A stretch of DNA of 64,000 nucleotides from Erythrophleum ivorense (Eukaryota; Streptophyta; Magnoliopsida; Fabales; Fabaceae). Each line of letters starts with the position of its first letter. Positions within the stretch are counted from its first letter, which is position 1. A model generated the notes under the pieces. The model made no database searches, had not been told where the DNA came from, and saw only the letters and a program-made list of their open reading frames with translations. Both the position numbers and the translations under genes were made by a program. Shown in pieces: positions 1 to 10,888 of the stretch. The DNA is taken from positions 2,017,501 through 2,081,500 of the forward strand of contig JAIUCV010000117.1 of NCBI GenBank assembly GCA_026724425.1, in the 5' to 3' direction.

Positions 1-1504
1 TCTCTTCTTGTTGAGCCGGTGCAACTCCTTGGGGAAAAGTGAGTGGCTGCTTCACTTGGTAGACTCCCTTAGGATAGAATTGTTGCTTAGGCTGGTATTG
101 ACCTCCTTGGTAAGCGTTTTGGCCTCCTTGATAAGTGTTTTGGCTCGGATAGACTTGATCATTTGGGTTCTCCACATTGGTGCTTCGGTAAGAGAGGTTG
201 GGATGGGGGCGGAATGGCTGATTGTATCCTCTATTACCGTAGTTACCTCCTATGTAGTTGACTTCCTCTTGATTCTCTTCTGCTCCATCTCTCATAAATT
301 CCATGAGAGGCTCTTCATTAGTGGCCAAGACATCATCAACCGCATGCACTCCTCGGTTGCTCTTTAGTAGTTGTGAGACCATGTTCTTCAACTCCATGAT
401 TTGAGCCGATTCCGATGATGAGCTCGTGGTTCTCACTCCTCTATTGTACTCAGGGCATGCATTGGAATCACTTGCAGCAAGATTCTCGATCAAAAGCTTA
501 GCCTCCGGCACCGATTTGGTCATGAAGTTGCCATTGCTCGCGGTGTCAAGTGAAAGCTTGTACTTGTGATCAATCCCATTGTAAAAGATGTTCCAAAGGT
601 TACCTTCTGAGAAGCCATGATTAGGGCAATCTCTTGCATACTCCTTGAAGCGCTCCAAAGCTTCATAGAAAGACTCCATTGGTGCTTGCTTAAACCCGGA
701 TATCTTACTCCTTATAGAGTTTGATCTTTGCTTGGTGTAGAATTGGTTTAAGAAAGCTCCTTTGTATTCATTCCATGTTGTAATGGATTGAGGTGGTAGA
801 GACTTTACCCATCTAAGTGCCTTGTCACTTAGAGAGAAGGTAAACAACTTGCACTTGAAGTAGTCCGGTGACACTCCATTGATCCGAGTAGTGCTACATA
901 TCTCTTCAAAGGTGTCGACATGGTCAAGTGGATGTTCGGTGGACAAACCATGGAATTGGTTTTGTTTCACCAAGGCAATGATTTGTGGCTTGATCTCAAA
1001 GTCGTTCCTTGGGGGTTGTGGTGGTCGGATTGGATTCCTATCCAAGAAGAATGCATCGGATGAATCAAAATCTCCCATAGTCGGATGCCTTGGATGCTGA
1101 GCGAATTGGGCTCTCCTTGGAGGCTGATGTGGTTGAGCCTGAGGCATCCCTTGGTGACCGCCATGGGGGTTTTGGTGATGCTGGTTTGGTGGTTGACCGG
1201 CGTTTTGTTGCTCCGGTTGTTGTTGATGTTGTTGTTGCGGCTGCGGTTGATCGGCTACACCGGGAGCGTTTTGATTAGGTTGAGGCACGGCTCCTTGTGC
1301 TGGCTGGTCAACTCCGGCTTCTGGTAAGACATGAGGGGCTTGTGGTTGTTGTTCTTGGTCAGGGGCTTGTTGTTGGCCACCTTGTGCCGCGGCTTCACCG
1401 CCTTGATTCATTCTTTCTCTTCTTTGCCGCCTAAGTGTTCTTTCAAGTTGGTCAATGTCAAGATCTTCTTCTATGGTATTATCCGGATTGGACCTTCTTG
1501 TCAT
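1..1504 (-). CDS. Athila-type gag polyprotein, N-terminal part
   Basis: An open frame of about 501 codons from ATG at 1504 (starts MTRRSNPDNTIEEDLDI) to the left edge without a stop. The first ~150 residues are rich in Gln and Pro. Next comes the retrotransposon gag domain, with recognisable blocks such as HPLDHVDTFEEICSTT, FSLSDKALRWVKSLPP and FYEAWERFKEYARDCP, and then a Gln/Asn/Gly-rich tail. It is clearly homologous to the gag of the element at 35252-37951. Gag builds the virus-like particle that packages element RNA. The start is preceded by a splice-acceptor-like CTTAGGTGCATGAC. Forward-strand frames over this stretch are shadows. Confidence 0.85.
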   Translation of the reverse strand, partial: MTRRSNPDNTIEEDLDIDQLERTLRRQRRERMNQGGEAAAQGGQQQAPDQEQQPQAPHVLPEAGVDQPAQGAVPQPNQNAPGVADQPQPQQQHQQQPEQQNAGQPPNQHHQNPHGGHQGMPQAQPHQPPRRAQFAQHPRHPTMGDFDSSDAFFLDRNPIRPPQPPRNDFEIKPQIIALVKQNQFHGLSTEHPLDHVDTFEEICSTTRINGVSPDYFKCKLFTFSLSDKALRWVKSLPPQSITTWNEYKGAFLNQFYTKQRSNSIRSKISGFKQAPMESFYEALERFKEYARDCPNHGFSEGNLWNIFYNGIDHKYKLSLDTASNGNFMTKSVPEAKLLIENLAASDSNACPEYNRGVRTTSSSSESAQIMELKNMVSQLLKSNRGVHAVDDVLATNEEPLMEFMRDGAEENQEEVNYIGGNYGNRGYNQPFRPHPNLSYRSTNVENPNDQVYPSQNTYQGGQNAYQGGQYQPKQQFYPKGVYQVKQPLTFPQGVAPAQQEE

Positions 1505-1645
1505 GCACCTAAGAGACACAAAGAAAGAGTATTAAGTAAAAATTTTATGGTTTTTTAGAATTTTATGAAAAACAGAAAATGGAATGCAAAAACAAAAAGA
1601 ACTAGACTAAAAATCAATCAAGAAACTTGAAAGAAATGCAACTCT

Positions 1646-1663
1646 TCCCCGGCAACGGCGCCA
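1646..1663 (-). other. Primer binding site, tRNA-Asp type
   Basis: The plus strand reads TCCCCGGCAACGGCGCCA, the 3' end of plant tRNA-Asp(GTC) including CCA, so the minus (element-sense) strand is its complement. It lies 7 bp from the inferred LTR edge. It is not a tRNA gene because only the last 18 nt are present. The same site recurs at 38044-38061. Confidence 0.9.
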
Positions 1664-1670
1664 AAGAGCT

Positions 1671-3292
1671 TGATGCGTTGGGTTTTATGCTTCAAACTAA
1701 TACAATTTATAACCCAACTTGGTAGAGCTGCAAGTGCACAGCCGTGGTAAGTCGGGGTCGAACACAAGGAAGAGAGATTTCGTTTCAAGTTTATGTTGAG
1801 TGATAAGTAGCTAGAACAAAGATATGAGTGTGGGGTGATCCTAAAATGAAAGGAAAACAATGCAAGTAAGTAAAGAGGTTGTAAACAAGATGGGAAAGAT
1901 GTTAGGCAAAGGATAATCAATGGAAACATTCAATGAAATGACAAGAGATTGCATGGGATAAATTATAAACCGCCTTGAACTCACAACACTACGGTATAAC
2001 CTTTCCACTTTCGTGGCTCCGGCTACTATGCTTAAACAACCTAATAGACTCAACTTTCGATGGTTATTACAAGTTATAAGCATGCATTAACTAGTGTTCA
2101 AGTCGTGATTGCTCACTAAATTCCTTAGGTCGACTTTTGGAAGCCTAAGACACTTAGCTCATCAAATACTAGTTTCGGCAATACAACAAGCTTTTGGAGA
2201 GTGTATCAACCTAGAATCAAGTTGTTTAGGCGCGCTTTCCTAACAACAAGCATTATGAACAAGCAAAGATGAAGGTCCAAATGGTGAAATCCCGGTTTAT
2301 GCAATCATATAAGTCAAATCATATCATGAGCCCATCGATCTCCCTCGGCCTAACCGAGAGATCTACTCGGCCATGGCGCAAACAAGCAAGCAAAGCATGA
2401 TTGAAAGCATAATCATAAGCACAAGTAAGAGATAAAGGGAATAGAAAAGCTTCTCTATTGAAGAAACAAGTCGGGTCTCCTTTGATAACTTGAAATCTCG
2501 AGTACAAAGGTAACAAAGCAAAGAAGATGGAAGAACAAGGTTTTATGTGAGCTAGGGTCTTGAGCGGCGCCTCCTTTCTCCTCCCTTGGACTGCGCAGCT
2601 CTCTCTCTGGTTCTTCTTGACGGCCAAAACCCTTCTCTCCTTTTTTCTGAGGCTAAAAACTTGTATATATAGGTGAGGAATCGCTTAGGTCTTCGTGGTG
2701 CCGGAAAAGGAAACTTTCCGATGAGCTGGAGTCAATCTTTTGCGACGTGTATGGGCCGAGATAAGGCCAAGGAAACCTCCAGATAATAGCTAAGCCTCTT
2801 CTCAAGCGAGCCAAAGTCCATGCCGCGGCATCCTGGGCCTTTAGACACGCGAGATCCTCCACGGGCTTCATCTTGTCGCTATACGGACACGTCTCGGTAT
2901 AAAGTGAATTTCTCCTTGATGGTTGCTCCAAATGGCTTGATTCCACTTCGACGTGATGCATGACTCAAATATCTATCCATAAAGACCAAGATCATGATTT
3001 TTGGACGTCGGGAAGACCCCTTGCCGCGGTCAACTTCTGGATGCTCCGGTTCTGTCCGAATACGAGAATCGGACAAATGGAGTTATAATGATGCTCTTGA
3101 CTTGGAAACTTGCATGGATCATGGTTTGAGGCTCTTTTGCTCCTTTTTGAATCCTTTTTGATGTTTTAACCTGTTAAGACTCCAAAACCAACAAATACAA
3201 GAAAACTACCTCCAAAGGCATAAAACCTTATTGAAAGCACTTGAAAACATATGAAAATACTAAGTAAAAACATGCAAAATATGATGATATCA
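1671..3292 (-). repeat. 5' LTR of the Athila-type element
   Basis: About 1.62 kb bounded by TG...CA on the plus strand (starts TGATGCG at 1671, ends GATATCA at 3292). The minus-strand start TGATATCATCATATTTTGC is Athila-like. Reading frames within it are not supported as genes. The right boundary is sharp: the ULP-type exon of MULE A resumes at 3293. The left boundary is inferred from its position just outside the primer site. Confidence 0.75.
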
Positions 3293-4813
3293 GCACTCTT
3301 CAAACAGCTTCTTAATCTTCTCCTCGAAGCGACTGAAGCCTTCGTCAGCAACGGATACGGTCTCCGGACACTGCCTCTTCTGCATCTCCTCTCCATGGTC
3401 TGCTAATCTTTTCCTCTTCGCAGACTCCCCGGATTTAGCATTCTTGGCCACCATTACACCATGAGGATTCCAGTCGTCCGACTTCCACTTCCATCTACCA
3501 CCTAGTTCACCATACAGTGCCTTGATAATATTCTCAACCTTCGGGTCATCTTCATCATCATCCCACTTAGGGTAAACAAGATCTCTCTCCACCAATACGC
3601 AGTGCTCAAAGTTCACCTACAAACATAAGGTAAAGTTATTAAAAGGTCTACGTAAAAGGTCTACGTAAAAGGTCTACGTAAAAGGTCTACGTAAAAGGTC
3701 TACGTAAAAGGTCTACGTAAGAGTTCATGCTAAGAGGTCTACATTAATCGGTCTACGTAAAAGGTCTACGTAAAAGGTCTACGTAAAAGGTCTACGTAAA
3801 AGGTCTACGTAAAAGGTCTACGTAAAAGGTCTACGTAAGAGTTCATGCTAAGAGGTCTACATTAATCGGTCTACGTAAAAGGTCTACGTAAAAGGTCTAC
3901 GTAAAAGGTCTACGTAAGAGTTCATGCTAAGAGGTCTACATTAGTCTGAAAACAAAGTATGTACCTGCTTCAGTATGGTTTGTCCAACGTTTCTTAAGCC
4001 CCATATACCTTTGTAGGCCAGGAGCGGCACCTCTGGAGCGTTTGGTATGGGTGCACCAAAATTGGCTCCGAATTCAGGCATGAAACGATAAGCCCATACT
4101 TGTAGCACCTCAACAAACCCATCCATCACATATCCAGACTTCCATAGCTCTGCTCCTTTGACGGCTTGAATCAGGTTCCTGAAAGCTACACGCCCCCACG
4201 GATAACTCTCAAACTTCTCTTCATCCATCACTAATCTGGCCAGGTTCACCGGAGTTTGGGAAGTGGTTCTCCGAGCCACAATAAAGCTTGCGTAGATGGC
4301 CAAGTAACCCAGCCTAAGTTTGTCCTCACTCGGCCAGTGTGTTGCCCATTGGCATGCTTGTGTGAGCTGATGTTGACTCGGACCAGCCTCAACATCTACT
4401 CCGAGCCTCTCCCAGAATGCTCTCATCTGTTGAGTAACCTCACACTTGGGGTCATCAAGATCCTCATCCTCTACATAGTCGCAGTTGAGGCCGGTGAGAT
4501 ATTCAAATTCATGCAGGGAAAATCTAAGTGGGTTTGCACCAACCGCACTCCAGATCTCATACTTCCTCTTGCACTCCAACTGGAATGAGAGCATAGTGTG
4601 GACCACTTTTGAAGACCACTCGAATTTAAGGTCATGAAACCTGCAGAAGACACCAACTCGCGAGTCGCAGAGCGTTTCCCACTCGGCATCACTCAAGAGT
4701 CCCTTCACGGCAGTGAACAGCTTTCTGTCGTTGCTGTAGTAGGCAATGCTTTTTTGGGGTTCGGGTTCATCTCCTCTTGTGTAAAACCTTCTTGGAAAGG
4801 TTGGGTTCTTCAT
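3293..4813 (-). pseudogene. DUF1985 (ULP1-family, MULE-encoded) gene, truncated by an LTR insertion
   Basis: Two exons are visible. Exon 1 (4813-3965) starts MKNPTFPRRFYTRGDEP directly after an acceptor (TCTTGCAG, then AATG), so a 5' UTR intron is likely. It carries the DUF1985 core, with blocks such as WSAVGANPLRFSLHEFEYLT and DKLRLGYLAIYASFIVA. Exon 2 (3616-3293) starts VNFEHCVLVERDLVYP, is acidic then basic, and is cut at LFEEC by the Athila LTR. The intron between them (3617-3964) is almost entirely 13-bp tandem repeats. Such genes in MULEs are known as Kaonashi/VANC-type. In Arabidopsis, VANC proteins relieve silencing of their own element. The family function is established; this copy's activity is lost or at least 3'-truncated. 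Confidence 0.8.
3641..3942. repeat. 13-bp tandem repeat (GGTCTACGTAAAA) in the DUF1985 gene intron
   Basis: Successive GGTCTAC motifs start at a fixed 13-bp step (for example CTAC at 3661, 3674, 3687, 3700). The unit is GGTCTACGTAAAA, interrupted by a longer variant containing GAGTTCATGCTAAGA that recurs about three times, giving a higher-order repeat of roughly 120 bp. About 20 copies fill the intron between the two visible exons. Confidence 0.95.
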
Positions 4814-4857
4814 TCTGCAAGACATATCACAGTAGTCAGAGAAAGACAAACTCAGTT

Positions 4858-5255
4858 TACGTAAAAGGTCTACGTAAAAGGTCTACTGCAAAGGTCTACT
4901 GCAAAGGTCTACGTAAAAGGTCTACGTAAAAGGTCTACGTAAAAGGTCTACGTAAAAGGTCTACTGCAAATGCAAAGGTCTACTGCAAAGGTCTACGTAA
5001 AAGGTCTACTGCAAATGCAAAGGTCTACTGCAAAGGTCTACTGCAAAGGTCTACTGCAAATGCAAAGGTCTACTGCAAAGGTCTACGTAAAAGGTCTACT
5101 GCAAATGCAAAGGTCTACTGCAAAGGTCTACTGCAAAGGTCTACAGGAAAGGTCTACTGCAAAGGTCTACTGCAAAGGTCTACTGCAAAGGTCTACAGGA
5201 AAGGTCTACTGCAAAGGTCTACAGGAAAGGTCTACTGCAAAGGTCTACTGCATGT
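4858..5255. repeat. 13-bp tandem repeat (GGTCTACTGCAAA variants) upstream of the DUF1985 start
   Basis: Around 28 GGTCTAC motifs, mostly with a 13-bp step, in units GGTCTACTGCAAA, GGTCTACGTAAAA and GGTCTACAGGAAA. Some units are lengthened by 6 bp (extra TGCAAA). The array lies in the probable 5' UTR intron of the DUF1985 gene. The forward open frame across it is a by-product of the repeat and not a gene. Confidence 0.95.
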
Positions 5256-5975
5256 CTACGTATCAGTTCTATGGTTTGCTAAACCCTAAACGACACTGAC
5301 CTATGTTTCAGCCGAAATGTCGAAGAAGAAACGACATGAATGAGTTATAGATTATACATGTATATCAGCGGGAAACTATGTCTGAAAGGAGATTTAAAAA
5401 CAAAATGACACATGAGTTCGGTGAGATTATATGTGGTTATACAAAGTGGAAATGGTAAGAAGAGTGAGTGACTGAGTTATTACCGGGAAAGGGAATCGAC
5501 AGGAGCGCTCCGACTCTACCAATGTCGACGGACCGAAGACGGCACCAATTTGTACATATTGCGAACAATAAACCGTTAGCCCCGACAGAAATGATATATG
5601 TTAACGATACTAGATAGAGGGCGGCGATATTACCGGCGTGAACAAACGGAGGCGGAGCAAACGGAGGCGGAGCAAACGGCGGCGGAACAAACGGCGTCGA
5701 AGCAAACGGCGTCGGACACGGAAATCGAAGAAAATCACCTCTCGAGAGCGCCGAATTCAACTTCTAACAAACCCTAAAAATTTACAGTTCAAGGTAAAAA
5801 TCGAATTATATACAACGGTTCAGATGTACGGTTGGTTATTACAATTAATCTCGGTTCAGGTGTTCAATTTACGGTTCATTACAACAAATTCAGCCGGTTA
5901 TTTTATAACTGAGGTCTACCACGAAATTACCGAAACGTTTTAAATCCCCCCCCCCAAATCCACCGTCTATTTGAA
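5256..5975 (-). promoter_or_regulatory. Probable leader/promoter region of the MULE A DUF1985 gene, with a 15-bp minisatellite
   Basis: No convincing coding exon. At about 5636-5715 there are five imperfect copies of a 15-bp GC-rich unit (GGCGGAGCAAACGGA); read in reverse it would encode a PPPFA repeat, but no supported gene contains it. A C9 run lies near 5947. The position between the repeat-filled intron and the large array matches the leader of the equivalent gene in MULE B. The regulatory role is inferred from position only. Confidence 0.4.
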
Positions 5976-8490
5976 ATTTTGGGATCTACCAGGTAGATCT
6001 ACCTGGTAGATCTACATGGTAGACCTCACACATTTTTATGTTTTAACCTAAATGTCTTTGCTTATTTATAAATGATTCATTTGTATTCAATTATATTTTT
6101 TGTAGATGATAATGTCTATATTTTAATTATTCATACAAGTGTTTTTGTCAAATTATTTTTTCTTTAATTTTTAATTTAAATTTAAGATTTAATTATGTGG
6201 TAGATCTACCAGGTAGATCTACCTGGTAGATCTACATGGTAGACCTCACACATTTATATGTTTTAACCTAAATGTCTTTGCTTATCTATAAATGATTCAT
6301 TTGTATTCAATTATATTTTTTGTAGATGATAATGTCTATATTTTAATTATTCATACAAGTGTTTTTGTCAAATTATTTTTCTTTAATTTTTAATTTAAAT
6401 TTAAGATTTAATTATGTGGTAGATCTACCAGGTAGATCTACCTGGTAGATCTACATGGTAGACCTCACACATTTATATGTTTTAACCTAAATGTCTTTGC
6501 TTATCTATAAATGATTCATTTGTATTCAATCATATTTTTTGTAGATGATAATGTCTATCTTTTAATTATTCATACAGGTTTCGTTGTCAAATTATTTTTT
6601 ATTTAATTTTTATTTTAAATTTAAGAATTAATTATTTGGTAGATCTACATGGTAGATCTACTTTACCCTAAACACTAAATCGAATAATTTAGAAATTTTT
6701 TTGTAACAATGTGCTTGCCCTATTGTCATTTTACAGTTTGGATAACAAATAAACGAACATTGAATCGCATAACAAACCAAAAACAACAATTGGTCTAGAA
6801 ATTTTCAAAACCCTACAACTTAGACCATTCAACCCTAAACAATCTACTCAAACTCTTATCCTTATGAACTATATATTCATGATATTTATAGATTCATGCC
6901 TTTTTCTGAGATCATATTTTTAGTAGACGTTAAATGTCTTTTATTTCGTTATTTGTGAAACAAATATTTCAAAGTATTTTTGTTTTAATTTTTAATTTAA
7001 ATTTAAGATTTAATTATGTGGTAGATCTACCAGGTAGATCTACCTGGTAGATCTACATGGTAGACCTCACACATTTATATGTTTTAACCTAAATGTCTTT
7101 GCTTATCTATAAATGATTCATTTGTATTCAATTATATTTTTTGTAGATGATAATGTCTATATTTTAATTATTCATACAAGTGTTTTTGTCAAATTATTTT
7201 TTCTTTAATTTTTAATTTAAATTTAAGATTTAATTATGTTCTAGTAGATCTACATGGTAGACCTCACACATTTATATGTTTTAACCTAAATGTCTTTGCT
7301 TATCTATAAATGATTCATTTGTATTCAATTATATTTTTTGTAGATGATAATGTCTATATTTTAATTATTCATACAGGTTTTTTTGTCAAATTATTTTTTC
7401 TTTAATTTTTAATTTAAATTTAAGATTTAATTATGTGGTAGATCTACCTGGTAGATCTACCTGGTAGATCTACATGGTAGACCTCACACATTTATATGTT
7501 TTAACCTAAATGTCTTTACTTATCTATAAATGATTCATTTGTATTCAATCATATTTTTTGTAGATGATAATGTCTATCTTTTAATTATTCATACAGGTTT
7601 CGTTGTCAAATTATTTTTTATTTAATTTTTATTTTAAATTTAAGAATTAATTATTTGGTAGATCTACATGGTAGATCTACTTTACCCTAAACACTAAATC
7701 GAATAATTTAGAAATTTTTTTGTAACAATGTGCTTGCCCTATTGTCATTTTACAGTTTGGATAACAAATAAACGAACATTGAATCGCATAACAAACCAAA
7801 AACAACAATTGGTCTAGAAATTTTCAAAACCCTACAACTTACACCATTCAACCCTAAACAATCTACTCAAACTCTTATCCTTATGAACTATATATTCATG
7901 ATATTTATAGATTCATGCATTTTTCTGAGATCATATTTTTAGTAGACGTTAAATGTCTTTTATTTCGTTATTTGTGAAAAAAATATTTCAAATTATTTTT
8001 TCTTTAATTTTTAATTTAAATTTAAGATTTAATTATGTGGTAGATCTACCTGGTAGATCTACATGGTAGACCTCACACATTTATATGTTTTAACCTAAAT
8101 GTCTTTGCTTATCTATAAATGATTCATTTGTATTCAATCATATTTTGTGTAGATGATAATGTCTATCTTTTAATTATTCATACAGGTTTTGTTGTCAATT
8201 TTTTTTTTTTAATTTTTAATTTAAATTTAAGATTTAATTATGTGGTAGATCTACCTGGTAGATCTACATGGTAGACCTCACACATTTATATGTTTTAACC
8301 TAAATGTCTTTGCTTATCTATAAATGATTCATTTGTATTCAATCATATTTTTTGTAGATGATAATGTCTATCTTTTAATTATTCATACAGGTTTTGTTGT
8401 CAAATTATTTTTTTTTTAATTGTTAATTTAAATTTAAGATTTAATTATGTGGTAGATCTACCTGGTAGATCTACCATGTAGATCTCCATG
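5976..8490. repeat. Satellite array with GTAGATCTAC clusters and higher-order structure
   Basis: Eight copies of a ~205-220 bp unit start near 5984, 6196, 6418, 7018, 7240, 7437, 8038 and 8245, with a terminal partial cluster near 8450. Each opens with two to four GTAGATCTAC palindromes at a 13-bp step, then GGTAGACCTCACAC and an AT-rich spacer. Two copies of a ~370-bp extra segment (about 6640-7015 and 7658-8035, containing CTTTACCCTAAACACTAAAT) interrupt the series, so the order is units, segment, units, segment, units. There is no coding potential. The array sits in the subterminal zone of MULE A. Confidence 0.95.
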
Positions 8491-8637
8491 TTTGTCTACC
8501 ACAGCGTCTGGAGGTTAAAATCGTAATCGTGGCATGCGTTTTTTTGTTTGTTCATAAGAGAGTGTGAGGTACTGTTACTGTAGAAAAGGTTAGTTTTGCA
8601 ATTGTTTCAAATTGTGGTCTAGTTGAATAGAAAAAAT

Positions 8638-8668
8638 CAATTTGTGGTCTATTTTTGGCAATTTCCCC
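8638..8668. repeat. Right terminal sequence of MULE A
   Basis: Ends TTTTTGGCAATTTCCCC at 8668. Read inward it begins GGGGAAATTGCC, the same start as the MULE B terminal repeats except for one C. A TAGACCACAA motif occurs twice just inside (8640s and 8610s). The adjoining host sequence at 8669 is found uninterrupted at 12473. Confidence 0.75.
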
Positions 8669-10888
8669 GACATATAGAGTAAGAATGATTTCCTTAAGTT
8701 TTAAAATCCACCTAGCTTATATAATTTAATTTCTAATTGCAACAAAACAGATTAACCTATAAACAAATTTTTATTTCACCTTTTTGTTTAGATATTATAC
8801 AATGAATATAAACACCAGGCACATTTTCTAAAGTTTTAAAATCCACTTAGCATATATAATTTATTTTTGTTCATTGACCATCCTTATTGAAAGTTTTGTT
8901 ATTATCCGACAATAATTAATTAATTCTATGATGTCAAATAAAATTTAATATTTCATTTTACTTCTCTGATGCGAGGGCTTTTTAACTAATCTTTTGTTGT
9001 TATCAAATAAACCGTGTAATGCTCCTTTCTGGGTTCTTCACTTTTGACCAAGTGGGAAATGAGCTTTTTACAACCTTAATAAAATCATTGGTGTTTTAAG
9101 TAAAACTAATAAGGAATAACATACTTCTTAATAAAACCGAAAACCGAGGGCATTTATAGATGCTATATCCATTTATATTATTTTTTCGCAAAGTGATTTT
9201 GGAGAATGAAGGTTTTTCATTTACTCTCACAATTAAAAATCTAAATCGCCATTAATGAAATAAAATAACTTATTCAACATATAGATTTGATGAGATTTGT
9301 CTCATCTAACTAACCTAATATCTTTAACAATTTAATCCCTATAACTATTAGTCATTATTTTCTAGAAAACATAAATTTCTTGAACCGACTCTATCTTTGA
9401 ACCCTAATTTGGAGAGTTTTTCTTTATCCTTGCAGGAAATTTGTTTCTAGAAACAATGACTATGTGTGACTGTGTCGATCAACATTGGTCTCTTGAAACG
9501 ATTGGCTAACTTCATTTCAAAACGAAATCATCTTAAATCAAGTTTGCTGAGCCTGATTTTGACGACAATAATTCATTACATATATTCAAAAGATACTATA
9601 TGGGATGGAATGTGTTATGGCCCTTTCCACGTTAAAGATCAGCCCATCAGAGCCAAGGTCCGCTGCACTGCCGACCTACAGTTGATAACAGGCTTTTTGT
9701 ATCAACTACTCAGGCCCACTACTCTCTATTGCTGCAGTGTTTAAGGTGTCAATCCAAATGGAAGTGCTGCAAGAGGAATGCAAAGAAATGATAAACTCAA
9801 GTGAAATCGGGTTTTTGATGGAATTATGAACTAAAGACAATAACTTTAATGCTAAGAATACTTAACAGATATGTAAAAATGAAAGCTTTCAGATATAAAT
9901 GAGAAAGGAGGAGTCTTGGGTGAGTATCCTCGGTCAAGGCTGCTTCTGCTCAAGGGGTCTGAGTCTAGAGCAAGTAAAGTTTACGTTTTATGCAAAGGCT
10001 GAGGTAAACTAGCCACTCTCGTGGTCTAGTCGCTCTGCTGAGTTAAACCCAAAGCCAACTCTCGCTGGTGACCTTAAAACAGCAGACTTTAAGATGAACA
10101 AGCCTTTAATCGCATGAGAAGTGCCCCAACAACCAATCTGTTAGGTTGGAAACACTAACCTCCAACACTAGTTCGCTTAGACATTTTCACAAACACTTAT
10201 AGGTGAGGAAAGTCCAGATACCTAGCTCTTATTGATCGGATAAGAGCTGAGGGATTAAAAACCCTAGTGTAGGAATAACCAACTAAACAAGTTGAAGAAG
10301 GGGTCCACAAGTGCAAAAGATTAAGCCTCATTTTGGAATAAAACTAAAGTTGTGTTGTTATGCGAGTTTCGTATTACATACAAAGTGTTGTTGTCTATTT
10401 AATTAGTCTAGTCATTTTCTCTTTGTTACCTCAACACTTGATACACGGCTTTATCCTATCGTTAGGGATTGGATTGTTATCTCGTCTTTGGCTAGTTGCT
10501 GCAAAATCAATTTTGTATTTTTTTTTTTTTTTTTTGTATTAACAAAGATACAAACTCCAAATGACTTGTCGTGCTCATATGATATGAAATGAAATGAAAT
10601 AGTTTTTGTTTAAAGAAATCTTGGCAAGCTTTAGCTTGGGGCTCGGTGGTAATCGTCGACGACGCATAGACATGTAACCATGGGAGGCTTTATGGTTCTC
10701 GTTCCTGATCTTGATTTGGTGCGGCAGATCATACATATCCTTCATGCCGGCAAAATGATACATCTGTTTTTAACCTTTTTTTAAAGAAAATGTGTTACTT
10801 TATACTCCGAAGATCTATTGCATATTCTAGTGAATGTACATTTCGAGGATAGCCAATGATATGTTCAATAACAAAACTCATGGAACAT
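8669..10888. repeat. Large direct duplication, copy 1
   Basis: Runs from GACATATAGAGTAAG to ACATCTTATTTACATATATA and matches 12473-14650 almost throughout, with a 26-27 bp indel near 9030/12833, another near 9527/13302, and scattered substitutions. It holds AT-rich sequence, an LTR-like segment (about 9745-10335, with motifs such as CACTCTCGTGGTCTAG resembling Athila-type LTRs) and a copy of the GA3-oxidase 3' flank (about 10330-10800). Short open frames here (for example 9466-9744) have no recognisable domain and are not called as genes. Confidence 0.9.

Larger units (their letters stand above)
1..3292 (-). mobile_element. Athila-lineage Ty3 retrotransposon, 5' portion (runs off left edge)
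   Basis: Reading on the minus strand, an LTR (3292 to about 1671) is followed by a tRNA-Asp-type primer binding site (1663-1646) and a gag reading frame (from 1504) that is still open at the window edge. The order LTR, PBS, gag and the Athila-like LTR start TGATATCATCATATTTTG identify the 5' end of an Athila-type element. Its outer LTR edge abuts the coding exon of a DUF1985 gene at 3293, so the element inserted inside that exon. The 3' half and second target duplication lie outside the window, so the age cannot be judged. Confidence 0.85.
3293..8668 (-). mobile_element. MULE A: DUF1985-encoding Mutator-like element, right-hand part
   Basis: It contains the 5' exons of a DUF1985 gene (minus strand), three tandem arrays with a TCTAC/GTAGA core, and a MULE-type terminus ending at 8668. 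Read inward from 8668 the end is GGGGAAATTGCCAAAAATAG, similar to the MULE B end GGGGAAATTGGCAATTTACC. The layout mirrors MULE B, where the DUF1985 gene begins near the right terminus. Transposase and ULP1 exons are expected left of the Athila insertion, outside the window. The 9 bp after the end, GACATATAG (8669-8677), are the predicted target duplication; they occur once at the apparently empty paralogous site at 12473. Confidence 0.75.

Noticed and set aside
1646..1663. tRNA-Asp gene
   Set aside because: Only the last 18 nt with encoded CCA are present, placed between an LTR and gag; it is a primer binding site. The same holds at 38044-38061.
3641..5255. CRISPR-like array
   Set aside because: The repeats are contiguous 13-bp units without unique spacers, in a spliced plant transposon gene.
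4970..5299. Open frame encoding a repetitive MQRSTAKVY protein
   Set aside because: It is a pure by-product of the 13-bp repeat, not a multiple-exon or conserved protein.
5437..5943. Frames encoding PPPFA-type or Arg/Lys-rich peptides
   Set aside because: They arise from a 15-bp GC-rich minisatellite in the element leader; no conserved domain.
9466..9744. 92-aa frame, with a related frame at 13304-13489
   Set aside because: Present twice only because the DNA is duplicated; the copies differ by indels that shift the start, and no domain is seen.
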